64,000 bases of DNA from Herpetosiphon geysericola (GTDB lineage Bacteria; Chloroflexota; Chloroflexia; Chloroflexales; Herpetosiphonaceae): assembly GCF_001306135.1 (NCBI RefSeq), contig NZ_LGKP01000006.1, positions 62,001 through 126,000 of the forward strand. Direction: 5' to 3'. Made by a program: the position numbers and the translations under genes. The notes beneath the pieces are model-generated. The model saw only the letters and a list, made by a program, of their open reading frames with translations, was not told the origin of the DNA and ran no database searches. Shown one piece after another: positions 16,398 to 24,349 of this stretch (position 1 is its first letter; the number at the start of each line of letters is the position of its first letter).

Positions 16398-17580
16398 CAC
16401 CGCTATTTTGCAGCAATTGCTTGACCAACATGAACAACGCGATCGCCAGCGGGTTAATCGGGTCCAGGTTAAAGCAGCCAAATTTTCGCGTTATTTTGAT
16501 GAAAAACAGGTTGATGAGCGCCAACAAACTAATAGTTGTTTGCTTGAATTGGCGCGAACAAAGGTAGTTAAACTCCATTGGCGCAAATGGGAAGAGCATA
16601 ATTGGCTTGAAGCTGTTGATTTACTCGATGCGGCGGCGCTGTATCGTTTGCTGAAACGCCAACCATTGGCTGAGCAAGAACAGGCGTTGCGCGCATTGTT
16701 GGCCGAGTATGCGAACCCACAGGCTTGGTTTGCTGAGTGGTTGGCGTGGCTCGAACAGCAATTAATTCAACAACGTTCAATCCAACCACTTGATTTAACC
16801 GACCCCACTTGGAATCGCGATCTGCTACGGGCGATTTATGGCCTAACTCAACTAGCAACCCCAATCTTAGAACGCTTATTTAGTGTTCGCTGGCTTGGCC
16901 AGAGCAAACGATTTAGCGAGCTAGAAGGTGCAGTTTTGCGAGTTTTGCGCCAATTTGCACCCCAAGCCAAGCAGTTTGGCGATGATGATCGTGCTTTGCT
17001 GCAAGCCTTTAATCTCGAAAAAGTGCCGGAGTATGTGCTGCTTGCTGGTGATGTCCGGTTGAGATTGAATCAAAAAATTCTAGAATTGGGTGATTTTCGA
17101 CCAAGTTTGGGCTTACCTAGCTCAATTTTGCGCCAGGCTACGGTGCTCGATTCAGCTTGCAGTGAAATTATTACGATTGAAAATTTAACCAGCTTCCACA
17201 GTATGCTTGCCCGTCAGCCACAAGCGATGCTGATCTATACTGGTGGTTTTGCTAGTCCAAGCCTTTGCCAATTTCTGGTCAAGCTCGCAACCGCATTGCC
17301 AAGAGTCGGTTGGTATCATTGGGGTGATTATGATGTAGGTGGCTTGCGAATCCTAGCCCATTTACGCCAACACGTTGCCCAAATTCAGCTATGGCAGCCT
17401 GAGTCAACCATTTTTGAGCGGATGCCCAATGCGACGCAAGCGTTGCATCAAAAAGAGCGCCACAGCCTTGGCGAACTTCAACAGCACCCGCTGCTTGCTG
17501 ATTGTTGGGCCTTAATTGACGCAATGCTGGCCCAGAATGTAAAACTTGAGCAAGAGCAACTTGATCTTTTAGGTGGCTAA
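16375..17580 (+). CDS. jetD: Wadjet nuclease subunit JetD (DUF2220, Toprim)
   Basis: 401-residue subunit with a topoisomerase VI-like Toprim fold that cuts DNA in the Wadjet complex. The C-terminal half shows the acidic residues expected for metal binding: the Glu of TIENLTSFHS near 265 and the DYDVGG motif (D-x-D) near 320, together with LIYTGGFASP. The N-terminal half is basic and helical and should contact DNA. The start ATG 16375 lies inside the end of jetC. A long hairpin follows directly after the stop, closing the operon. Confidence 0.88.
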   Translation: MLNLTKTSTAILQQLLDQHEQRDRQRVNRVQVKAAKFSRYFDEKQVDERQQTNSCLLELARTKVVKLHWRKWEEHNWLEAVDLLDAAALYRLLKRQPLAEQEQALRALLAEYANPQAWFAEWLAWLEQQLIQQRSIQPLDLTDPTWNRDLLRAIYGLTQLATPILERLFSVRWLGQSKRFSELEGAVLRVLRQFAPQAKQFGDDDRALLQAFNLEKVPEYVLLAGDVRLRLNQKILELGDFRPSLGLPSSILRQATVLDSACSEIITIENLTSFHSMLARQPQAMLIYTGGFASPSLCQFLVKLATALPRVGWYHWGDYDVGGLRILAHLRQHVAQIQLWQPESTIFERMPNATQALHQKERHSLGELQQHPLLADCWALIDAMLAQNVKLEQEQLDLLGG

Positions 17581-17584
17581 AAAT

Positions 17585-17617
17585 CCTTTGCCCAGCGAGG
17601 GGGACGCTGGGCAAAGG
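17585..17617 (+). terminator. Hairpin closing jetABCD
   Basis: CCTTTGCCCAGCG (17585-17597) pairs perfectly with CGCTGGGCAAAGG (17605-17617) around a seven-base loop, starting four bases after the jetD stop. There is no T-run on the plus strand. Confidence 0.7.
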
Positions 17618-18242
17618 TGCGGCGGAAGGAGGTGTCTACACCGTTGCTGGCTTAGCAGGAGGCGCGGTGGAATTTGCGCCAATCCATGGGGTGCCAAGTC
17701 ACGGCAACAGTCAACGATCAAGGCCAGAACGTCCGGCACCATATTGGCCAATAGCACCACGATAGCGATCGTGGAAAGGAGGGCCTTGGCCGCAGACCGG
17801 CAATCAGAGAATCCTAGCTCAACAAGCTACCAAGTTTGGGAGCAACTGCGCTGCAACTATCAAGTCCTTGGATCAACCGAATGAGTATATCCAGCTTGAG
17901 GTTTGTGAACCAGTTAAGGGCTGGTAGGTACTCGGTTCAGGCATTGCGACGGCTAACCCGCGAACGTTGTTGGCGATTCAGGTGGTTGGAATGGCCTAGC
18001 ATTAACCACTTGCTGAATTGAGCCAACGGCGATATTTGGACGCTGCTTGCCTTCGTATGAAGGCTTTGCTGAAACTAGGCTGTGAAGCGTCGCATCTTCG
18101 TTGAGCAGAATTGCTCTGACGATTGTGTCCAGCAGTGATGGTGCTTCACGTGGCCTCGTTTGTTTATGGGTTTATAATACTGCTGCTTAGCCATAATCAA
18201 TGAAACACTTTCGCAACGTATCGTAGCGACTCCTTCACCTGC
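17618..18242. other. 625-base stretch with no recognised gene
   Basis: Between the Wadjet terminator and mutY there is no frame with a good start, ribosome-binding site and protein-like composition. A plus-strand frame beginning at 17573 (104 codons) crosses the terminator and reads as low-complexity, arginine- and cysteine-rich sequence. I also looked for RNase P RNA, tmRNA and a B12 riboswitch and saw none of their conserved cores. It may hold a decayed gene or an uncharacterised RNA. Confidence 0.4.
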
Positions 18243-19214
18243 TTAGGCTGGTAGCCGCACGCTCCAACCAGCCAAATCCTGCTCAGGTTGGTATTGCCAA
18301 ATCAACAAACCATCTTGAGCTAGCCCACTAACCAACTTGGCAAGCCAGGTCAGATCCGCCTCGTTGCCCAGCCAATCTTGCTTAACTTGCGGCCCCAAGC
18401 TTGCCAAATCGAGGCTTTGTTGCGCTTCAAGCGCCCGCAGCGCATCGATAATTCGCCCGCGAAAATAGCGATTGGAGCTATGAAACGGTTGCTCGGCAGC
18501 CTTTTTGCGGGGCTTGATCACTGGTGGTTGCCACATATCAAGCTGGGTATTGGCCTCGCGCCAGATCGCATAGGCTCGACAATGCTGATTGAGCGGGCAG
18601 CGCCAGCATTGCGGCTTGGCTGCGGTGCAAATCAAAGCTCCTAACTCCATAATTGCTTGGTTCCAAGCCCAACCTTGGCCTGGTGGAATTAATTGTTGGG
18701 CATAATCAATCAAGGTTTGTTCAGTGGTTGCTGGTGGTGCATCTTCGGGGCCAACTAACAAGCGCCGCACTACCCGCCGAATGTTGGTATCAAGAAACGC
18801 CACATCACGCTCGAAGGCAAAACATGCTACTGCGCCCGAAGTATAAGCGCCGATGCCTGGCAAATTGCGCAAGCCTTCGGGCGTATTAGGAAAGCCAGCA
18901 GGATCGGCGGGAAAGCCAGCAGCAACAATCGCTTGGGCGGCACGTTGCAAATTAACTGCCCGCCGATTGTAGCCCAAGCCTTGCCACGAACGAATGACAT
19001 CGGCGGTTGAGGCGCTAGCCAAGGCTTCGACGGTGGGAAACAGCGCCAAAAAAGCCTCATATTTGGGAATAACCCGATCAACTTGGGTTTGTTGCAGCAT
19101 CGTTTCCGACACCAAAATATAATAGGGGTTGCGGGTGCGTCGCCACGGTAAATCGCGCCCATTGGCCTGAAACCACGCCAACAGATCGGTTTGCAATGCG
19201 CTTGTTTCGTTCAT
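18243..19214 (-). CDS. mutY: A/G-specific adenine glycosylase
   Basis: Removes adenine mispaired with 8-oxoguanine. The catalytic Glu lies in SETMLQQTQV (about residue 37), the helix-hairpin-helix is LPGIGAYTSG, and the catalytic Asp is in FLDTNIRRV. A [4Fe-4S] site C-x6-C-x2-C-x5-C is present (about 192-208). At 323 residues it lacks the C-terminal NUDIX-like domain that reads 8-oxoG in Escherichia and Geobacillus MutY; instead a short tail with FRGRIIDALRAL looks like a small winged helix, as in actinobacterial MutY (family knowledge). An alternative mismatch specificity is therefore possible. The start ATG 19214 has AAAGAG upstream. Confidence 0.9.
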   Translation of the reverse strand: MNETSALQTDLLAWFQANGRDLPWRRTRNPYYILVSETMLQQTQVDRVIPKYEAFLALFPTVEALASASTADVIRSWQGLGYNRRAVNLQRAAQAIVAAGFPADPAGFPNTPEGLRNLPGIGAYTSGAVACFAFERDVAFLDTNIRRVVRRLLVGPEDAPPATTEQTLIDYAQQLIPPGQGWAWNQAIMELGALICTAAKPQCWRCPLNQHCRAYAIWREANTQLDMWQPPVIKPRKKAAEQPFHSSNRYFRGRIIDALRALEAQQSLDLASLGPQVKQDWLGNEADLTWLAKLVSGLAQDGLLIWQYQPEQDLAGWSVRLPA

Positions 19215-19358
19215 AGCTCTTTCTGTTCTAAAATGTTCTAGCTTGATCGTACCATAAACTCAGCAAATTGGCTGCAAGATCAGTCTTTTGGCGCTAGAAA
19301 ACGAACAATTGTGCGGCTATACTAAACCTACTTATTCATTGTATGGGGAGGACTCTTG

Positions 19359-20186
19359 ATGAGTCAGACGCTTGAAACAGGCTATGTTGCTGTTGATGGT
19401 GGTGAATTGTATTATGAAGCGGTGGGCAGTGGCTTGCCGTTGGTTTTTATCCACGCTGGGGTGGCCGATTCGCGTATGTGGGATGCCCAAGTTGCCCATT
19501 TTTCGCCGAAATATCGGGTTATTCGCTATGATACCCGTGGCTTTGGCCGCTCCAAAACCGAAGCCGTCAGTTTTTCCAATCGCCAAGATTTGTTGGCTGT
19601 GCTCGATCATTGCAAGGTTGATCGGGCGATTTTGATTGGAAATTCACGCGGTGGCAGTATCGCGATTGATTCAACCTTGAGCTTTCCTGATCGGGTCAAG
19701 GGCTTAGTGGTGCTTGGCTCAGGCCTGGGTGGCTTTGGCTCAGAAGAAATTCCCCCCGATTTGGTGGAGCCAATTGGCAAAATGCAAGCCGCCCAAGAAG
19801 CCAAAGATTGGGCTTTATTAGCCGAATTAGAAGCCCGCTTTTGGGCCGATGGGCCAAATCAGCCAGCAGGACGCGCCGACAATGCTGTCTATGAAGTTGT
19901 GCGCTCAATGACCTACGAGAATTATATCAATCAGCCAGTTGAAGCCGCTGCCCAACCATTAGATCCGCCAGCAATTGGCCGTTTGGCAGAAATTCAAGTG
20001 CCATTGTTGATTTTTATTGGCCTACTTGATGAAGCAGATTGTGTTGAAGCAGCGAAATATATGGCCGAGCATGTGACCAATGCCCAATATGTGGCCTTCC
20101 CCGATGTGGCGCATATGGTCAGCCTCGAAAAGCCCCAAGAATTTAATCGGATTATTGACGAATTTATCGATCGCAATCACTTGTAA
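19359..20186 (+). CDS. Alpha/beta hydrolase
   Basis: 275-residue cytoplasmic alpha/beta hydrolase of the fold-6 type. The oxyanion-hole HAG is at residues 32-34, the nucleophile Ser96 is in GNSRGG, and His252 in VAHMVSLEKP completes the triad with an Asp near 225. The N-terminal part YYEAVGSGLPLVFIHAG is typical of esterases and 3-oxoadipate enol-lactonase-like enzymes. The substrate cannot be told. The start is the ATG at 19359, eight bases after GGAGG; a TTG just before is not needed. It converges with the minus-strand membrane-protein gene, and the two stops abut. Confidence 0.88.
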   Translation: MSQTLETGYVAVDGGELYYEAVGSGLPLVFIHAGVADSRMWDAQVAHFSPKYRVIRYDTRGFGRSKTEAVSFSNRQDLLAVLDHCKVDRAILIGNSRGGSIAIDSTLSFPDRVKGLVVLGSGLGGFGSEEIPPDLVEPIGKMQAAQEAKDWALLAELEARFWADGPNQPAGRADNAVYEVVRSMTYENYINQPVEAAAQPLDPPAIGRLAEIQVPLLIFIGLLDEADCVEAAKYMAEHVTNAQYVAFPDVAHMVSLEKPQEFNRIIDEFIDRNHL

Positions 20187-20930
20187 TTAATGAATTGGCC
20201 CAGCCCGACCATTTAATAAAGGTTGGGCCAATGTATCGTCGAGCATGGCGATTGTGCGGTGCAGGTGTTGCCGCCGCTTAGTAGTTTGATACAAAATCCA
20301 GCCCGCCCCAGCAAAAAAGAGTGAAGCTAGCATATTCGTGGTCAAAACCATTGAAACCATGAGGTCAGATGGAGTGCTGAAACTATGCGCAATAATGTTC
20401 ATGCTGCTAATCATCGTCAGATAGGCAGTTGAGAACAGAATGACCGTGCGCAAGCGTTGCCAGCGGGCTTGACGAATGCATAAGCCAATCACAATAAATG
20501 TAGCAATGCTGGTGAAACTAAGCAGCAAAATGAATTTGCTTGGGCCTGCTTGGCGGCCAAGCATCAACGCCGTAAAACCCTGAATGCCACCAATCGTGAG
20601 GATTGGCGCAAGCCAAATTTGGGCCGAGCGCCGTAGCTGCAAGGCTTGTTGGCCATGCCAAAGTGCATAGGCCAAACACACAAAACCTGGGGTTAAAAAT
20701 TGAAAGAGATCGATCGACCACCCAAACAGACTTTGCCCAGAGCTTAATTTGCTGAAGCGATTCAGCGACGATAATGCACCGCCAATGGTTATCATCAGTG
20801 CGCCAAGCCCTGCCAAATAGCCACTTTCCTCATCCATCAAGCCGATCATGCTGGTGATCCACCATAAAGCAGCGGTAGTTAATGAAAAGGTAAGCAAATC
20901 GCCTGCTGCGAGCATCCAAATTGTTTGCAT
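20187..20930 (-). CDS. Polytopic membrane protein, unknown function
   Basis: 247 residues with about seven hydrophobic helices and a short charged C-terminus; no catalytic motif is recognised. The start is the ATG at 20930, which has AGGAGC directly upstream; the longer frame to 21059 overlaps the receiver gene and lacks a site. It is the last gene of a kinase-receiver-membrane protein operon, with a 25-base gap to the receiver gene, so it could be the output or sensor partner of that pair (inference). Confidence 0.7.
   Translation of the reverse strand: MQTIWMLAAGDLLTFSLTTAALWWITSMIGLMDEESGYLAGLGALMITIGGALSSLNRFSKLSSGQSLFGWSIDLFQFLTPGFVCLAYALWHGQQALQLRRSAQIWLAPILTIGGIQGFTALMLGRQAGPSKFILLLSFTSIATFIVIGLCIRQARWQRLRTVILFSTAYLTMISSMNIIAHSFSTPSDLMVSMVLTTNMLASLFFAGAGWILYQTTKRRQHLHRTIAMLDDTLAQPLLNGRAGPIH
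20204..20227. terminator. Bidirectional hairpin between convergent genes
   Basis: CCCGACC (20204-20210) pairs with GGTTGGG (20221-20227), with TTGGCCC/GGGCCAA outside it, and lies at the end of the membrane-protein coding sequence, 18 bases after the hydrolase stop. It can serve both strands. Confidence 0.55.
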
Positions 20931-20955
20931 AAAGCGCTCCTGGTTATTGGGTTGG

Positions 20956-21372
20956 CTAGCGTGGTTCCCAAACCCATTCATCATGGAGAATGCGCCAAAT
21001 TTGGTTGGGAAAACGATCTTGATTAATGGGAATGCCAATAAAACCATCGAAACCAGCATTCCGCGTTCGTTCTACATCATCGATCATAATATTGGCGGTT
21101 AAGGCGATAATTCGCGTGCCAATGAGTTTTGGATGGACTCTTAATATTGGCAACTGGGCAAATGCTGCGCGTAAAGGCCGTTTAATATCATACAAAATTA
21201 AGTCGAACAAGCCTGATGTTGGTGCATCAAGCATCGTAATTAACGATCGGCCATCGCGGCAACGTACACACGAACGCACGCCAACTTCAGCAATCAACAG
21301 ATCTTGCACGACAAAAAAGGTATCGTCACGATCTTCAACGACCAGCACATGGGCAAAGGTTGGGTCTATCAT
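20956..21372 (-). CDS. Divergent single-domain response regulator
   Basis: 138-residue CheY-like receiver with no output domain. The acidic pair is VVED (13-14) and the phosphoacceptor is Asp62 in LILYDIKRP; the Thr of ALTAN is kept. The usual Lys-Pro pair near the end of the fold reads FIGIPIN, so the conserved lysine is missing, which weakens classical switching. The start overlaps the stop of the kinase gene as ATGA, so the two are made together. Confidence 0.78.
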   Translation of the reverse strand: MIDPTFAHVLVVEDRDDTFFVVQDLLIAEVGVRSCVRCRDGRSLITMLDAPTSGLFDLILYDIKRPLRAAFAQLPILRVHPKLIGTRIIALTANIMIDDVERTRNAGFDGFIGIPINQDRFPNQIWRILHDEWVWEPR

Positions 21373-22862
21373 AGCGCTGTCTGTTTCGTCTGTGGGTCAA
21401 AAATCACAACTTCGGGCGTAAGATTTTCGGCAATCGGCAGGGTAAAGCTAAAGCTCGAACCGCTGCCAAATTGGCTTTCAGCCCACATTGTGCCGCCTTG
21501 TAATTCTACCAAGTGCCGACTAATTGGCAAGCCCAAGCCAGTGCCTTGCTGGCGCTGTGCCGAGGCAGCTTGCTCAACTTGGTGAAATTCCTCAAAAACC
21601 AAGGGCAACTCGTGAGCGGGAATCCCTGCGCCTGTATCAATCACCGAAATTTGCACCATGCCATCGCTTTCGAAGGCGCGTAGCGTAATGCCCCCGCTAT
21701 CGGTAAATTTGGCAGCGTTGGAGAGCAAATTAAGCAAAATCTGGCGTACCCGCACTTTATCGCCGCGGACTGGCGGAATTTCTTCTTCAACATCTGCTTC
21801 GAGGTTCAGCCCTTTGCTTTTGGTCAATCCAACCGCGGTGGCCATCACCCCATTGAAAATTGGCTGTAAATCAAGCAATTCGAGCTGCAATTCCATCCGT
21901 CCTGCTTCAATTTTCGAGAGATCTAAGATGTCGTTGATTAGGCCAAGCAGATGCTCGCTATTGACCAAGACCCGTTCTTGCAGCTCAATTTGGCGCGCCG
22001 TTAGCTCACCATAGCGTGGTTTGCCCAAAAACTGGGTAAAGTTGATGATTGCGTTAAGTGGCGTGCGCAATTCGTGCGACATATTGGCCAAGAAGCGGGT
22101 TTTCAAGGTATTAGCTTCGTCGGCAACAGTCCGCGCGACTTCTAGCTCTTTGTTCAGCACTTGCAACTGGCTATTCAAGCGCGATTGCATCTCATACGCG
22201 CCTTCAAGCTCCAAGAGTGTGCGGGCTACCCGCGCCTCGCTGACCCGCAACCGTTCGGCGCGGCGCTCGGCCAAACGATGGCTTTCCATGGCCCATTCGA
22301 CGGTTGCCACTAAGTCGCGGGTGGCAAGCCAACTGGTGAGGGCTGCCAAAACTAAGATTACGATTGGTGGTGTAAAGGTGGTAATAAATTGGGTAATCGA
22401 GCCATAATGATTGGTGAAATTGGTGGCCGAAGCAAAGCCAACTGAGAGAAAGATAATGACAACCAAGACAACCACAGTAAATGGTGCCCGTGGTGAATAC
22501 AAAATCCCAGCCACAATGACTGCGAGCACCAGCGAGTAGGCCATAAATTCGGTTGTGCCAGGCAGCAAAAACAAACTAATGGTTGGTGTGCCCACAATCG
22601 AGAAGAAGAATGCGCCACGAGCTAGGCGAATGTTGTTGTAGCGCAAGCCTAAAAATGCTACGCCTGTGCCAATTGCAAACAAGGCCCATGGCGGGCCGCT
22701 AAGGGCATAATTACTTGGGTTGCCAGTAACTTGGGTTAGCAACATGGCAAACCAAAATACCCCAAAGCCCAAGCACAAATAAATCAAAATCGTGAGTGTA
22801 TCGAGCCGAAACGATAGGAGATTTTCCTGAAGGCTGGCATCAATTTGATCGCGTTCTTCCAT
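21369..22862 (-). CDS. Membrane sensor histidine kinase
   Basis: 497 residues: about six membrane helices (25-185), a coiled-coil linker, a dimerisation/phosphoacceptor domain with His263 in ANMSHELRTPLN, and a HATPase domain with the N box NLLSNAAKF, the G1 box VIDTGAGIP and the G2 box GTGLGLPISR. It phosphorylates a receiver, most likely the product of the overlapping gene. The start at 22862 is preferred because GGTGG lies about nine bases upstream; the ATG at 22886 has no site. No periplasmic sensor domain is visible, so the membrane helices are the likely sensor. Confidence 0.9.
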   Translation of the reverse strand: MEERDQIDASLQENLLSFRLDTLTILIYLCLGFGVFWFAMLLTQVTGNPSNYALSGPPWALFAIGTGVAFLGLRYNNIRLARGAFFFSIVGTPTISLFLLPGTTEFMAYSLVLAVIVAGILYSPRAPFTVVVLVVIIFLSVGFASATNFTNHYGSITQFITTFTPPIVILVLAALTSWLATRDLVATVEWAMESHRLAERRAERLRVSEARVARTLLELEGAYEMQSRLNSQLQVLNKELEVARTVADEANTLKTRFLANMSHELRTPLNAIINFTQFLGKPRYGELTARQIELQERVLVNSEHLLGLINDILDLSKIEAGRMELQLELLDLQPIFNGVMATAVGLTKSKGLNLEADVEEEIPPVRGDKVRVRQILLNLLSNAAKFTDSGGITLRAFESDGMVQISVIDTGAGIPAHELPLVFEEFHQVEQAASAQRQQGTGLGLPISRHLVELQGGTMWAESQFGSGSSFSFTLPIAENLTPEVVIFDPQTKQTAL

Positions 22863-22945
22863 CGTGGGGCCACCGTTCAGTTGCATTAATTCGATTGGGT
22901 TGCGAATGCTTGATTATGGCTCAAAATCATACCATGATTTTGCAA

Positions 22946-23782
22946 TTATTGTGCGTCTGATTGCGCTAAATCAACCTGTTGCGTTTGGGCCAAACCAGCC
23001 CAATCTTCACGTTTCCACCGATATGGCAATTGCACGAATGTGCCTGCTTGGCGGGCCTGCATCAAGAGATCCAAGCCATGCTTAATTAACAGTTGTTGCT
23101 GAACGACGTTGTGCGGCTCGCCTAACACATGGCCAAAGGGAAACTTGACGCTCACGCCACGGGGTACACCAAGTTGTTGGGCGATCTCAGCCAGCAGAAA
23201 AAAGCTGACCGTACTAATGCCAGCTGCTTCCAAGACCCGCGCGATCAGTCCCACGGACTGGTTGCAAATCCCTCAGGCAGGAGTCAGCACTGCTGCTGTA
23301 ATTCCAGCAGCGCGTAAATTGCGGGCAACTGTAGGCGCGGTTTGCTTGATTAAGGTGTCGATATGCTCGTCGGTAATATGGCCCATAAAGCTATAGCATG
23401 GCCCGAGGTGCTGAATTGTGCCCTGGGCTGCGAGCTGTTGAAAATGGCTGATTGGTAGAACGATATTAACATCCTGATCAGCATCACGATGATCATAATA
23501 ATCGTGGGTAATCATCAAATCATTGGGCTTCGCGCTGGCTGGAATCAAGCGAAAGCTGGGGTCGCCATGGGGATCGTGCATATCAAAAGCTGAATCGCTG
23601 CGCAGATGAACGCCGCCAGTTGTGATTAAACTAATTCGTTGTTGAGCCAGCGTTCCACGCACCGCAGCCCATGGAATATGAGCTTCAACCGTTTGAACCT
23701 GAAAGCGTTTGGCCCAACGCTGGCCAAGCCCAGGCATTACTCGATAGAACCAAGCCCCAAGTTGATTGAATGCTCGCCGCAT
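22946..23782 (-). CDS. GrdB/PrdB-like reductase selenoprotein with in-frame TGA (Sec170)
   Basis: Two open stretches in one frame, 23782-23276 and 23272-22946, are separated only by a single TGA (23273-23275). Read through as selenocysteine they give one 278-residue protein resembling the glycine/sarcosine/betaine/D-proline reductase selenoprotein B family. The centre reads VLTPA-U-GICNQSVGLIARV, with the redox motif U-x-x-C, followed by EAAGIS and later PFGHVLGEP, the same order as in GrdB (U-G-T-C, ERAGIP, PHPLGNP). The ATG at 23782 has GGAG seven bases upstream. A hairpin suited to a bacterial SECIS follows the TGA. Such enzymes reduce substrates with thioredoxin as partner; trxA is the gene just upstream. 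A disabled cysteine homologue (TGC or TGT mutated to TGA) is the alternative. Confidence 0.75.
23246..23275 (-). promoter_or_regulatory. Candidate bacterial SECIS element
   Basis: Starting 12 bases after the TGA (23273-23275), the minus strand has CAGTCC-GTG-GGACTG (23260 down to 23246), a perfect six-pair stem with a GUG loop. The apical loop is 18 bases past the TGA and has G at its first position, which fits the loose bacterial SECIS pattern. Confidence 0.55.
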
Positions 23783-23849
23783 TGCCAAACTCCAAGCATC
23801 AAATGTGCAATTGTGCTATTGGCAGTGTAGCATGGCAAAAATTGTTGGG

Positions 23850-23888
23850 CAATAAAAAACAGCACCAATCACAACGATTGGTGCTGTT
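23850..23888 (-). terminator. Rho-independent terminator of trxA
   Basis: AACAGCACCAATC (23858-23870) and GATTGGTGCTGTT (23876-23888) form a perfect 13-pair stem; on the minus strand it is followed by TTTTTTATT. It separates trxA from the downstream selenoprotein gene. Confidence 0.9.
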
Positions 23889-23910
23889 TGTGCTTACGAG
23901 CAAGCCTAAA

Positions 23911-24252
23911 TTAGGCTTCGGTTGCTGGGTTAAGAATCGCTTCGATCCGTTCTTGGTAGATCTTCTTGGGACCTGCGCCAACAATCCGATCGACCTCTTG
24001 ACCACCTTGGAAGAAGATCAAGGTAGGAATCCCTTGAACCCCGAATTTCATGGCATTGCCACTATCTTCATCGGTGTTTACCTTGGCAATTAACAATTTG
24101 CCTTGGTATTCATCGGCCAATTCTTCGAGCACAGGGGCGATTGAGCGGCAAGGTCCACACCATGGTGCCCAGAAATCAACCAAAACCGGAATATCGGAAT
24201 TAATCACTGCTGATTCAAATTCGGCATCGCTAACTGCTAATGGCTTGGCCAT
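23911..24252 (-). CDS. trxA: Thioredoxin
   Basis: 113-residue thioredoxin with the active site WAPWCGPCRS (Cys about 38 and 41) and the cis-Pro stretch GIPTLIFF. It is a cytoplasmic disulfide reductase donating to ribonucleotide reductase, peroxiredoxins and other targets. The ATG at 24252 has AGGAGG eight bases upstream; an in-frame extension to 24306 has no thioredoxin features. It lies directly upstream of the selenoprotein gene on the same strand, but a strong terminator stands between, so the link is functional at most, not necessarily transcriptional. Confidence 0.95.
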   Translation of the reverse strand: MAKPLAVSDAEFESAVINSDIPVLVDFWAPWCGPCRSIAPVLEELADEYQGKLLIAKVNTDEDSGNAMKFGVQGIPTLIFFQGGQEVDRIVGAGPKKIYQERIEAILNPATEA

Positions 24253-24349
24253 TGAAAGTCCTCCTTGATAGCTTGTGCATTGCTGCACCTGCATGTAGTG
24301 TAGCACGTTTTTGATAAAAGCTAATAAGCGTTATATTAATGTTTAGGTG

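Noticed and set aside
17573-17884. Plus-strand open frame of 104 codons after jetD
   Set aside because: It begins inside the end of jetD, crosses a perfect 13-pair hairpin, has no ribosome-binding site and reads as Arg/Cys/Ser-rich sequence without protein-like pattern.
17618-18242. RNase P RNA, tmRNA or B12 riboswitch in the gap after the Wadjet operon
   Set aside because: None of their conserved core words could be found on either strand.
22946-23254. Separate small gene for the C-terminal half of the selenoprotein
   Set aside because: No ribosome-binding site precedes its first possible start, and it is in the same frame as, and continuous with, the upstream half across a single TGA.
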